Shown here one piece after another: positions 23,190 to 30,132 of a stretch of 33,019 bases of DNA (position 1 is its first letter; each line of letters begins with the position of its first letter). This DNA comes from Lachnospiraceae bacterium (lineage in GTDB: Bacteria; Bacillota; Clostridia; Lachnospirales; Lachnospiraceae). Under the pieces are notes generated by a model. That model was not told where the DNA came from and did not search any database. It saw only the letters and a program-made list of their open reading frames with translations. The translations under genes were made by a program, and so were the position numbers. Where the stretch lies: contig JALFLM010000196.1 of the NCBI GenBank assembly GCA_022774705.1, forward strand, positions 1 to 33,019, in the 5' to 3' direction.

Positions 23190-24065
23190 ATGGAAAAAAT
23201 TAGATTGATAACTGATTCAGCCAGCGATATTTCTTACGAAGATGAGAAGATGTACGACATCAGGGTTCTTCCTTTTGAGGTCGTTCTGGGAGATAAAAGT
23301 TATGTGAGCCGGGTTGATTTTGATAATGAAGGGTTCTACCGGCTTATGGCTCAGTATGATGAGATACCCAAAACTTCCCAGATTACTCCCTTTTCTTTTC
23401 AGGAATTATATCTGGAAGAAGCAAAAAACGGTTACACCGATCTGATTCTGGTTACAATCAACTCGGGCGGCTCCTCTACAAATGGCAATGCTGTCATGGC
23501 CAGGGATCTGTTTTTTGATGAACATCCGGAATTCCGGGATAAAGTCAGAATCCATATCTTTGACGGAATCGGATATTCTGCATTTTACGGTTATCCGGTA
23601 GTGAACGCAGGCCGTATGGTCAGGGAAGGAAAGACTGCTGATGAGGTGGTTGGCTATCTGAAAGATATTATGGTAAAACGGCGGCTTTACTTCGGTATGT
23701 ACACTCTGAAATATGCGGGAAAATCCGGCCGTATACCCAGTGCTGCTGCTTTTCTGGGAGACAAGCTGAATCTGAAGCCTGTTATGAAGGTCTCCGACAA
23801 TACTATTTCCACAGCGGCCAAGGTCCGCGGGGAAAACAAACTTGCCGCAAAGATTGCGGCAATGACTCTGGCGGATATGGAACCCGGTTCACCGTATCAG
23901 ATTGTGTACGGCAATGACCCGGCAACCCGCGATGAGATGACACAGCTGATGACCGCAAAACTCGGTTACGGCCCTGATGCCTGCTATCAGATTGGTGCAG
24001 CAGTGGCGGCCAATTCCGGTCCCAAGGTTACGGGTGTGGCTTTTAACATGAAGAAAGGCGAATAA
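23190..24065 (+). CDS. DegV-family fatty-acid-binding protein
   Basis: This 291-residue protein opens with the DegV signature ITDSASDIS and has PKTSQITPFSF and the glycine/serine lipid-binding loop INSGGSSTNGN. DegV/FakB proteins bind a fatty acid and, with the kinase FakA, deliver it for phospholipid synthesis. Here the loop reads GGSSTNGN instead of the commoner GLSGTYQS, so the ligand may differ. The later motif YAGKSGRIPSAAAFLGDKLNLKP is typical (two adjoining motifs). The ATG at 23190 lies 9 nt after GGAG. No FakA gene is nearby. Confidence 0.9.
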   Translation: MEKIRLITDSASDISYEDEKMYDIRVLPFEVVLGDKSYVSRVDFDNEGFYRLMAQYDEIPKTSQITPFSFQELYLEEAKNGYTDLILVTINSGGSSTNGNAVMARDLFFDEHPEFRDKVRIHIFDGIGYSAFYGYPVVNAGRMVREGKTADEVVGYLKDIMVKRRLYFGMYTLKYAGKSGRIPSAAAFLGDKLNLKPVMKVSDNTISTAAKVRGENKLAAKIAAMTLADMEPGSPYQIVYGNDPATRDEMTQLMTAKLGYGPDACYQIGAAVAANSGPKVTGVAFNMKKGE

Positions 24066-24179
24066 CATTCAGGTTTACTAAACAGCAGATCGTACATGTG
24101 GAAAATACAGCTTCAACGATTTTTCCTTAAAGATACTTTGGGCAGATTTACCACAGATGACCGGACAGGAGGAAAAACG

Positions 24180-24743
24180 ATGGGATTAATGGAGCTTTTT
24201 ATACTCGCAGTTGGATTATCAATGGATGCGTTTGCTGTATCAATCTGCAAAGGGCTTGCAGGAGGAAAGGTGGGGGCCCGTGAGATGGGTCTTGCCGGAA
24301 TCTGGTTCGGTGGCTTTCAGGCCCTGATGCCGGTTCTGGGTTATATTCTGGGAGCTTCTTTTGCGGATTACATTACTGCCTTTGATCACTGGATTGCATT
24401 TGTTCTGCTGGCAGTAATCGGAGGCAATATGATAAAAGAAGCTTTTTCAGAGGAAGATGAGGAAGTGGATAATTCCTTTGGTGTAAAAACCATGTTTGTT
24501 ATGTCGGTTGCCACCAGTATTGATGCGCTGGCGGTAGGGATCACCTTTGCCTTTCTGAAAGTAAATATTGTGGCAGCAGCAATATTTATCGGATGCACTA
24601 CGTTTGTATTTTCAGCGGCGGGAGTGAAGATCGGAAGCGTTTTTGGAACCAGATACAGATCAAAGGCGGAACTGGCAGGAGGAGTCATTCTGATTCTTCT
24701 CGGACTGAAGATTCTGCTGGAACACCTGGGCTTTCTGGGATAG
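24180..24743 (+). CDS. mntP: Manganese efflux pump MntP
   Basis: This 187-residue protein (E. coli MntP is 188) has six hydrophobic helices in two inverted halves. The paired signature sequences are [15 protein letters not shown] near residue 13 and [17 protein letters not shown] near residue 105; the Asp residues in MDAFAVS and IDALAVG are those implicated in metal transport. It exports Mn2+ to prevent toxicity. The ATG at 24180 follows AGGAGG with a 7-nt spacer. I see no yybP-ykoY manganese riboswitch in the 114-nt leader. Confidence 0.93.
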   Translation: MGLMELFILAVGLSMDAFAVSICKGLAGGKVGAREMGLAGIWFGGFQALMPVLGYILGASFADYITAFDHWIAFVLLAVIGGNMIKEAFSEEDEEVDNSFGVKTMFVMSVATSIDALAVGITFAFLKVNIVAAAIFIGCTTFVFSAAGVKIGSVFGTRYRSKAELAGGVILILLGLKILLEHLGFLG

Positions 24744-24811
24744 ATTCCATGACCGCTCTCCCGGCCGGCTCCCTTTGCTGTGCCAAAGAGAAAAAGAAGA
24801 GAGGGTTCGGT

Positions 24812-26410
24812 TTGAGTACATACTTAATTGATTTCGAAAATGTTAAATCCGGCGGACTTGCCGGCATTGAGCATATCAGAAAAGAAGACAGCGTACATCT
24901 GTTCTGGAGTGCGCGTGAGAACAAAATAACAATTGAAATGATGGAACTGATCCGCAGCAGCGAATCGGAGATTGTAATGCACAAGGCGGTGACAGGAGAA
25001 AGAGATGCGCTGGACCATCAGCTGTGCAGTTATCTGGGCTTTCTTGCAGGAGGCAGGGGAGAAACAGATTTTGTGATCGTCAGCAATGACAAAGCCTACG
25101 ATCATCTTATTGAATTCTGGAGAAAAATGAATGACCGGATTCATATTCAGAGAGTTTCTGAAATTTCCAGAGCTGTGGAAACTGTTCACGTACCGGAAAC
25201 TGCAGCAGAAACAGCACAGATGCGCACGGATGTAACGGAGACAGAAACGGTCCGGATGGAAAAAGCTACAGCAGATAAAGCCGATAAGGCAGATAAAGCC
25301 GCTGCAGAACAGAATAATCATGCCGAAGCAGCGGAACGTGTAATGCCGGATACTTATAGCAGCAGAAATTCACGCAGACGTGAACGCGGCAGCAGATATC
25401 TGAAAGGCGGCAGAATCGGACGAAGTTCCTGGAAAAACAACTATGAGGAGACTTATGTACAGGAACGGCCTGCACAGGAACAGACATATGCGCAGAAGCG
25501 GTCAGAAGAAGAAAAAACAGTTGACAGAGTAAAGGAAACCGGCGGATATCAGACGGAAAAAGCAGTGCCTGCAGAACCGAAAAAAGATTCCGCAGCAGCA
25601 TATGTAGTAACAGGAATCAGAACAGGAGTTTTGGTAGAATCCGGCTTTACGGCAGATGGAATTCTGACAAAAAGTGAAGAATCCCCTGCTGATACCGGCA
25701 GAAAAAATGAATCCGAAAAGCCTGGAAAAGAAGCAGCAGAAAAAGTACCTGAAAAGCCTGCAGAAAAAGTGCCTGAAAAGCCAGCAGAGAAAGCAGCAGA
25801 AAAAGTACCTGAAAAGCCTGCAGAAAAAATATCTGAAAAGCCAGCAGAAAATACTGTTGAAAAAACAGCTGAACATGCTGTGGAAAAAACATCTGCAGAA
25901 GAATCTGAAAAAGCTGCAGTAAAACCGGCTGCAGAATCTGAAAGTACTGCAGTAGAACCGGCTGTACTGCCTGAAAAAGAGGCGGATAATGTTCAGTCTG
26001 AGCTGACTTTGGAACAGATCAGTGAAAAGGCAGCTGAGGCTCCTGAAAATCCGGCAGATCAGCCGGAAGAATCTGTTTCAGAACCGAAAAAAGAAGAAAC
26101 CGGGGAAAAACAGACTGTGGATAACGGAAAGAAGCCCCGTTCACGTGCTTCCAAAACAACTGCCCGTACAAAAAGAGGGAGACCGTCAAAGAAGGAACAT
26201 ACGGAGATTTTTCCCGAGATCAGGATTCCCATCATTGAATCCGATGTAGTTGCCAAATGCGAAGAAGCAGCCAATGCGGAATGGACAGGCGAGGTGGTTC
26301 GCCTGATCAATTATTCAAAAGATAAAAAAGAACTGTATTCTGCTATTGTCAAACTTCTCGGACAGGAAAAGGGCCGTACTGTGTATCATGCAATAAAAGT
26401 GCTGAAATAA
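24812..26410 (+). CDS. NYN/PIN-like domain protein with long repetitive tail and C-terminal helical domain
   Basis: The predicted product has 532 residues from TTG at 24812, behind AGAGAGGG. Residues 1-120 look like a PIN/NYN-type nuclease fold: LIDFENVKSGG at the start, ALDHQLCSYLGFLAGG in the middle and DFVIVSNDKAYDHLIEFW at the end, with acidic residues in the expected places. About residues 130-470 are low-complexity, rich in Ala, Glu, Lys and Pro, with repeats of the type EKVPEKPAEK. An AT-hook-like KRGRPSKK lies near residue 455, and the last 60 residues form a compact helical domain (EWTGEVVRLINYSKDKKELY). Function is unknown; an RNA- or DNA-related nuclease role is an inference. It follows mntP by 68 nt. 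Confidence 0.78.
   Translation: MSTYLIDFENVKSGGLAGIEHIRKEDSVHLFWSARENKITIEMMELIRSSESEIVMHKAVTGERDALDHQLCSYLGFLAGGRGETDFVIVSNDKAYDHLIEFWRKMNDRIHIQRVSEISRAVETVHVPETAAETAQMRTDVTETETVRMEKATADKADKADKAAAEQNNHAEAAERVMPDTYSSRNSRRRERGSRYLKGGRIGRSSWKNNYEETYVQERPAQEQTYAQKRSEEEKTVDRVKETGGYQTEKAVPAEPKKDSAAAYVVTGIRTGVLVESGFTADGILTKSEESPADTGRKNESEKPGKEAAEKVPEKPAEKVPEKPAEKAAEKVPEKPAEKISEKPAENTVEKTAEHAVEKTSAEESEKAAVKPAAESESTAVEPAVLPEKEADNVQSELTLEQISEKAAEAPENPADQPEESVSEPKKEETGEKQTVDNGKKPRSRASKTTARTKRGRPSKKEHTEIFPEIRIPIIESDVVAKCEEAANAEWTGEVVRLINYSKDKKELYSAIVKLLGQEKGRTVYHAIKVLK
25727..25865 (+). repeat. Imperfect short tandem repeats encoding EKxPEKPAEK-type units
   Basis: The DNA repeats variants of GCAGAAAAAGTACCTGAAAA with unit lengths near 30 nt, in frame with the NYN/PIN-like gene. 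Degenerate copies continue to about 25960. Such arrays commonly change length by slippage or recombination. Confidence 0.75.
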
Positions 26411-26439
26411 TCATAAGCCGTGTGAAAGTTCTGCTCATA

Positions 26440-26474
26440 CGGAACTGCTTTATAAAATTTATAAATCAGTTCCG
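26440..26474. other. Near-perfect 15-bp hairpin without T-run
   Basis: CGGAACTG-C-TTTATA pairs with TATAAA-T-CAGTTCCG around the loop AAATT; only the C/T position is mismatched. It lies 30 nt after the NYN/PIN-like stop and before the real terminator, so it may protect the mRNA end or bind a protein. Confidence 0.5.
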
Positions 26475-26501
26475 ACGAAACAGTTAAAAACGTGACTCCG
26501 T

Positions 26502-26548
26502 AAAAAGACAGACACAACAGCTGTAATGCTGTGTGTACTGTCTTTTTT
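26502..26548 (+). terminator. Strong rho-independent terminator after the NYN/PIN-like gene
   Basis: A stem of about 19 bp with two bulged bases (AAAAAGACAG-ACAC-ACAGC against its complement) closes on TGTAAT and ends in six T residues. Confidence 0.9.
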
Positions 26549-26584
26549 GCTGCAAAATTTCAGAAAAAATTCAGAGATATTTTA

Positions 26585-26613
26585 TTGAATTGTTTTACAT
26601 ACTGTGGAATAAT
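26585..26613 (+). promoter_or_regulatory. Candidate SigA promoter for the prepilin peptidase gene
   Basis: TTGAAT (26585-26590) and AATAAT (26608-26613) are 17 nt apart, about 70 nt before the TTG start. The rest of the 272-nt gap holds only the hairpin and terminator listed separately. Confidence 0.5.
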
Positions 26614-26682
26614 ATGACACATAAAAAGAATTAAATGAAGTAAATTTACACACATGATTTATGACGGGAAGGTGGGAGATAT

Positions 26683-27144
26683 TTGACAGATGAGAACGGA
26701 CTGCTGGTTGCTGTTCATTTTCTGATACTGATGCTGCTTGTCCGGATTTCTGTAACGGATCTGACAGAACGAAAGATCGGGAAAAGGGAGACCTGTCTGC
26801 TGGTTATACTGGCATTGGTACGCAGTGACGGGATGATGCGTTCGCTGACAGGCGGACTGGTGTGCGCTGCGGTTGTGGAGTCCATCAATTATTGCGTGTC
26901 ACGGCTGAAGGGACTGGGAGGCGGGGATATCCGGTTGATGTTTGTTTCAGGCTGTCTGCTGGGAATTGTGAAAGGATTTTGCGCGCTGCTCATCGGGGGG
27001 ATATGTGCACTGACAGCTGCTGCAGGATATTATTGCAGGAAAAACAGGGAACCGGCAGGATTTGCGGCTGTGAAACTTCCATTTGCTCCTTTTCTATCAC
27101 TGGGGATAGCCGTAATCCTGATTGCAGATATGGTGAAAGGGTGA
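26683..27144 (+). CDS. Prepilin peptidase, A24 family (TadV/CpaA-like)
   Basis: This 153-residue membrane protein cleaves leader peptides of type IV or Flp-like pilins. The two catalytic aspartates of the A24 family are visible: Asp in SVTDLTERKIGKRE near residue 26 and Asp in GLGGGDIRLM (the GxGD motif) near residue 86. It lacks the N-terminal methylase domain, as in TadV/CpaA. The start is TTG at 26683 behind AAGGTGGGAG. No pilin, ATPase or secretin gene is in the window, so its substrate genes must lie elsewhere. Confidence 0.85.
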   Translation: MTDENGLLVAVHFLILMLLVRISVTDLTERKIGKRETCLLVILALVRSDGMMRSLTGGLVCAAVVESINYCVSRLKGLGGGDIRLMFVSGCLLGIVKGFCALLIGGICALTAAAGYYCRKNREPAGFAAVKLPFAPFLSLGIAVILIADMVKG

Positions 27145-27162
27145 AGGAGACATGAAAGGCAA

Positions 27163-27194
27163 TAAAAAACATCCATTCTGCAAAGAATGGATGT
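27163..27194 (-). terminator. Terminator of the tRNA transcript
   Basis: On the minus strand ACATCCATTC / GAATGGATGT (10 bp, loop TTTGCA) is followed by TTTTTT, directly after tRNA-Glu. The plus strand has no T-run after it, so it serves the tRNA operon only. Confidence 0.9.
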
Positions 27195-27201
27195 CTGAAA
27201 G

Positions 27202-27273
27202 TAGCCCGTAGGGGAATCGAACCCCTGTTTCCGCCGTGAGAGGGCGGCGTCTTGACCGCTTGACCAACGAGCC
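27202..27273 (-). tRNA. tRNA-Glu (anticodon CTC)
   Basis: The 72-nt cloverleaf reads on the minus strand with acceptor GGCTCGT/ACGGGCT, D-arm GGTCAAGCGGTC, anticodon stem CCGCC/GGCGG with loop CTCTCAC (anticodon CTC) and T-arm AGGGGTTCGATTCCCCT. It reads GAG. CCA is not encoded. It is the second gene after tRNA-Pro. Confidence 0.95.
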
Positions 27274-27292
27274 ATATGTATTATCGATTGAA

Positions 27293-27366
27293 TCGAGGTG
27301 ACAAGATTCGAACTTGCGGCCTCCGCGTCCCGAACACGGCGCTCTACCAAACTGAGCCACACCTCG
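27293..27366 (-). tRNA. tRNA-Pro (anticodon CGG)
   Basis: The 74-nt cloverleaf reads on the minus strand with acceptor CGAGGTG/CACCTCG, D-arm GCTCAGTTTGGTAGAGC, anticodon stem CCGTG/CGCGG with loop TTCGGGA (anticodon CGG) and T-arm ending GTTCGAATC. It reads CCG. CCA is not encoded. It lies 11 nt after the predicted transcription start. Confidence 0.95.
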
Positions 27367-27383
27367 ATTTCGCTGACTTTGAC

Positions 27384-27412
27384 AGTATATACTACTATAA
27401 AGGAAATGTCAA
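27384..27412 (-). promoter_or_regulatory. Consensus SigA promoter of the tRNA-Pro/tRNA-Glu operon
   Basis: On the minus strand TTGACA (27412-27407) and TATACT (27389-27384) are separated by 17 nt, about 18 nt before the 5' end of tRNA-Pro. Confidence 0.88.
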
Positions 27413-27472
27413 TAGTTTTTTAAAAATTTTTTTAAAATTATTTTTTCATAATAATATATCCATTATATGCAA

Positions 27473-28180
27473 TTAGTCCATTTGATCCGATAATGGGAAT
27501 CCATCCTCCGGCAGCTGTTCCTGATGGTGCATGAGATGGGCAAGCATGGCATCGTAGGCTCCGCAGGAATCATGCCGGCGGATTGCCTGGAAGATGCGGA
27601 GATGATCGGTCAGCAGCTGTTTTTTTCCGGAAACTGCAATCGGTGCATCCTGCTGGGTAAGCCTGTTATAAATTGCCGTATTGATATTGTAAAGGACCAT
27701 ATTGCCGCTGCAGTGGGAGATATGCAGATGGAATGCTGCGTCATTTACTGTATTTAATGTGTTGTTATGGAGAAGATCTTCCGGTTCGGATACCAGAAGC
27801 TGCAGTTTGCCGATGTCTTCCGGAGTGGCATACTGGGCAGCAAAGGCTGCACATTTGGGTTCGGTAAGAAGGCGGACCTGCATAAGATCACGGTACAGGC
27901 GGGGCTGATCAACGATCATGGACAACCCCAGCGGGTCATCGCCGAGTCCCTGTTTATCTGATACAAAAGTACCGGCTCCGCGCCGGACTTCAAGTATATT
28001 GCGGGAAACCAGCAGCTTGATCGCTTCTCTGACGGTGTTTCTGCTGACATTCAGCATACGTGACAGTTCATATTCATTGGGAAGTTTGGTACCTGCAGCG
28101 TAATTTTGGGTCCGGATCAGGCGGATGATGGCATCAGCTGCTTTCTGGGGCAGGGTCTGCTGCGATATGGTTGCGCTCAT
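27473..28180 (-). CDS. GntR-family regulator, FadR/FCD subfamily
   Basis: This 235-residue protein has a winged helix at residues about 8-75 (KAADAIIRLIRTQNYAAGTKLP, then ELSRMLNVSRNTVREAIKLLV and LEVRRGAGTFVS) and an FCD ligand domain (LMQVRLLTEPKCAAFAA, then DAAFHLHISHCSGN and a C-terminal His-rich helix LAHLMHHQEQLP). FCD domains usually bind organic acids or sugar acids, often with a metal held by Asp and His. The ATG follows AGGAGG. No target operon adjoins it; the plus-strand gene 364 nt away is of unknown function. Its terminator is not obvious; the gap to the tRNA promoter is AT-rich. Confidence 0.9.
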   Translation of the reverse strand: MSATISQQTLPQKAADAIIRLIRTQNYAAGTKLPNEYELSRMLNVSRNTVREAIKLLVSRNILEVRRGAGTFVSDKQGLGDDPLGLSMIVDQPRLYRDLMQVRLLTEPKCAAFAAQYATPEDIGKLQLLVSEPEDLLHNNTLNTVNDAAFHLHISHCSGNMVLYNINTAIYNRLTQQDAPIAVSGKKQLLTDHLRIFQAIRRHDSCGAYDAMLAHLMHHQEQLPEDGFPLSDQMD

Positions 28181-28206
28181 ATAAAGCCTCCTTTTGCGAA
28201 TATGTA

Positions 28207-28234
28207 TCTATAGCAAGGCAGGAAAACAATGCAA
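28207..28234 (-). promoter_or_regulatory. Candidate promoter of the GntR-family gene
   Basis: On the minus strand TTGCAT (28234-28229) and TATAGA (28212-28207) are 16 nt apart. A hairpin (28237-28275) abuts the -35. Confidence 0.5.
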
Positions 28235-28236
28235 AA

Positions 28237-28275
28237 TCAGAGCCTTGTACTTTCGTGTACTGTGGCGGGCTCTGA
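28237..28275. other. Inverted repeat TCAGAGCC/GGCTCTGA in the GntR upstream region
   Basis: An 8-bp perfect inverted repeat (28237-28244 with 28268-28275) encloses GTAC-TTTC-GTGTAC. It may be an operator of the GntR protein or the end of an RNA; no T-run follows on either strand. A further short palindrome, AAGATT-G-AATCTT, lies at 28329-28341. Confidence 0.45.
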
Positions 28276-28417
28276 ACATTTGCTACAATACTTATAAGTA
28301 GATTATATTATGTTTTTGCAAGATTTACAAGATTGAATCTTTCAGCAGCATTGTCCTTTCTGCACAAAAATTTTGCATCTGTATCAGGAATCTGAAAGTT
28401 CCCGTGGGGGTCCCAAA

Positions 28418-28452
28418 GTCATGTATTTTCGTGCAGGCGCGAAATACATGAC
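28418..28452. other. Strong 15-bp hairpin with CAGG tetraloop in an intergenic region
   Basis: GTCATGTATTT-T-CGTG pairs with CGCGAAATACATGAC; only one base is bulged and one pair is G-U on the plus strand. It is preceded by the GC-rich GTGGGGGTCCC and followed by CTTTTGCCC. No open reading frame in the surrounding 360 nt is convincing, so it is a candidate structured RNA or regulator binding site. Confidence 0.55.
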
Positions 28453-28486
28453 CTTTTGCCCACTGTATCATCATATTATATTGGTG

Positions 28487-28515
28487 TTGATTAATAATGA
28501 AATTTGGAGTAGTAT
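28487..28515 (+). promoter_or_regulatory. Candidate SigA promoter of the DUF4261 gene
   Basis: TTGATT (28487-28492) and TAGTAT (28510-28515) are separated by 17 nt. It would give a very short leader of about 23 nt before the start codon, and would leave the hairpin at 28418-28452 upstream of the transcript. Confidence 0.45.
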
Positions 28516-28544
28516 TAGAATAAAACAAAAGGAGATTATGATGG

Positions 28545-29279
28545 ATGGAAAAGAATAACGCAAAGATTCTGGCCGGCTGTGTGCTGCTGAAAGATTATAC
28601 ATATGACTGGGACATGCTTCGTATGCAGCTTTTTGATGACTGGAAGATGGAGATTACAGAAGAAGCAGAGGAATTTTCTTTTCAGTTTGCGGTAGGTGAT
28701 GTTCATATTGCCTGCATGCTTGTACCTGCGCCCAAGCAGGGAGCAGAGGAAGCAGGTACCCGCAATTACGAATGGCCTGAAGCTTCAAAGGCTGCGGCCG
28801 GGCATGTGGGACACGTGGAGATCGGTGTGATGGATTGCGAGAATCCGCTGCAGCGTCACGTATTATTTACCATGATTGCTTCCAGTATGCTGAAGCAGGA
28901 TAATGTAATCGGCCTGTATCAGTATCCTGTTGTGTACAGACCGCAGACCTATATAGAAGCTGCTCAGGTACTGGCAAGGGATGAATTCCCCATTACATGC
29001 TGGGTTTATATCGGATTGTATCAGGACGAGGAGGGGCTGTGGAACAGCTATACCTACGGCATGGAAGATTTTGACAGGGAAGAGATGGAGATTCTTCATT
29101 CCCAAGAGGGTCTGATTTCTCTGTATCAGTTTATGGTGCAGATCGTAACGTACCTGATTTCCGAGAATGATACTCTGGAACCGGGACAGCGCATCGGCAG
29201 TGACGCACAACATTCCTATGAGGTTACACGTTCGAAGGCTGCTGCATTCGATGGTGAAACTCTGAAAATTGCATTCTGA
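28545..29279 (+). CDS. DUF4261-like protein of unknown function
   Basis: This 244-residue, acidic, soluble protein resembles DUF4261 (features include ILAGCVLLKDYTYDW near the start, VGDVHIACMLVPAP, then HVGHVEIGVMD and, near the end, YEVTRSKAAAFDGETLKIAF). I recall no established function for this family. The start ATG at 28545 lies 10 nt after AAGGAG; two out-of-frame ATGs (28538 and 28541) stand closer to that site and lead to a stop at 28558, so initiation may be imperfect. The exonuclease gene follows 48 nt later on the same strand. Confidence 0.75.
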   Translation: MEKNNAKILAGCVLLKDYTYDWDMLRMQLFDDWKMEITEEAEEFSFQFAVGDVHIACMLVPAPKQGAEEAGTRNYEWPEASKAAAGHVGHVEIGVMDCENPLQRHVLFTMIASSMLKQDNVIGLYQYPVVYRPQTYIEAAQVLARDEFPITCWVYIGLYQDEEGLWNSYTYGMEDFDREEMEILHSQEGLISLYQFMVQIVTYLISENDTLEPGQRIGSDAQHSYEVTRSKAAAFDGETLKIAF

Positions 29280-29327
29280 TGGCCGGATTGCAGTATCAGA
29301 TTACAGTAAAGGATTGAACGAAATATT

Positions 29328-29987
29328 ATGGTGCATATTTTTGTGGATTATGAGATGAATGAAATCAATAAAGCGTATAAAGATCAGCGTGATGTCTGCA
29401 AACGTGAGATTATTGAGATCGGGGCTGTAAAGCTGGATGAAAAGGGAGAAGAAATCAGTTCGTTTACTCAGTATGTAAAGCCGCAGTACGGACAGATTAC
29501 GGATTACTATGCCAATCTGACCGGAATTACCAACGAAAAGGTGGCGGAGGCGCCCTGTTTTCTGGAAGCTATGAGGCTTTTTTACGAATGGGCAGGTGAT
29601 GAGGATTATACGATTTATTCCTGGAGTGATTCCGATTCGATTCAGATCAGCCGGGAGGCCGCTCTGAAAGAAGAAACGGATCCCCGGCTGGGGCGGATGC
29701 TGGAGCACTGGGTGGATTATCAGGTGGAGTTTGGAAGACTGCTGGGCATTGAGAAGAAAGTTGGCCTGAAAGATGCGGTACATGCCATCGGTGAGCAGTT
29801 TGAGGGACGGCAGCATGATGCTTTGTGGGATGCCCGCAATACGGCGGATATTTACCGGCTGTCACTGGACAGAGAACGGTTCAACACGGTGATGAAACCC
29901 ATTGTGGACCTGTTCCGCCCGCAGAAACAGATGGGAACAACGCTGGGCGAGCTGTTCGGCAGTGAATTTTCAAATTTATTTTCATAA
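29328..29987 (+). CDS. DEDDh-family 3'-5' exonuclease
   Basis: This 219-residue protein has an RNase T/DnaQ-like exonuclease fold. Exo I is FVDYEMN (Asp and Glu at residues about 7 and 9), Exo II is in the TIYSWSDSDSIQI region, and Exo III is QHDALWDARNTADIY with the catalytic His-Asp pair. The arrangement resembles KapD/ERI-1-type nucleases, which trim RNA or single-stranded nucleic acid ends. The ATG at 29328 is preceded by AAAGGA at a rather long distance (14 nt), so translation may be weak. It is probably co-transcribed with the DUF4261 gene. Confidence 0.85.
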   Translation: MVHIFVDYEMNEINKAYKDQRDVCKREIIEIGAVKLDEKGEEISSFTQYVKPQYGQITDYYANLTGITNEKVAEAPCFLEAMRLFYEWAGDEDYTIYSWSDSDSIQISREAALKEETDPRLGRMLEHWVDYQVEFGRLLGIEKKVGLKDAVHAIGEQFEGRQHDALWDARNTADIYRLSLDRERFNTVMKPIVDLFRPQKQMGTTLGELFGSEFSNLFS

Positions 29988-30047
29988 ACTATTGCATTTT
30001 TAAACCAATTGTGCTAAGGTATAGAGGAAGCATACTGGTTGTCGGGG

Positions 30048-30075
30048 AAGAGTGAACGAAAGTTCACTCTTTTCG
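30048..30075 (+). promoter_or_regulatory. GAAA-tetraloop hairpin in the rimP-nusA leader
   Basis: AAGAGTGAAC and GTTCACTCTT form a perfect 10-bp stem closed by a GAAA tetraloop, followed by a T-rich stretch (TTCGTTTGC). It lies 60 nt before the rimP start. A plausible promoter (TTGCAT near 29992, TAAGGT near 30016) stands upstream. It may act as an attenuator of the rimP-nusA-infB operon, in keeping with autoregulation of NusA known elsewhere. Confidence 0.6.
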
Positions 30076-30132
30076 TTTGCGTCGGCAGATCCGGACAGCC
30101 GGAGAAAACACAGACAGAAAGGAAGCGCTATA

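Noticed and set aside
24066-24179. yybP-ykoY manganese riboswitch before mntP
   Set aside because: No conserved loops or coaxial stem pattern of this class is visible in the 114-nt leader.
27152-27211. 19-codon frame with an excellent ribosome binding site (AAGGAGA) after the prepilin peptidase gene
   Set aside because: It runs through the tRNA terminator hairpin into tRNA-Glu, and its sequence is explained by those features.
28263-28284. Sigma-54 promoter (TGGC ... TTGC)
   Set aside because: The spacing between the two elements is 6 nt too long for a -24/-12 promoter.
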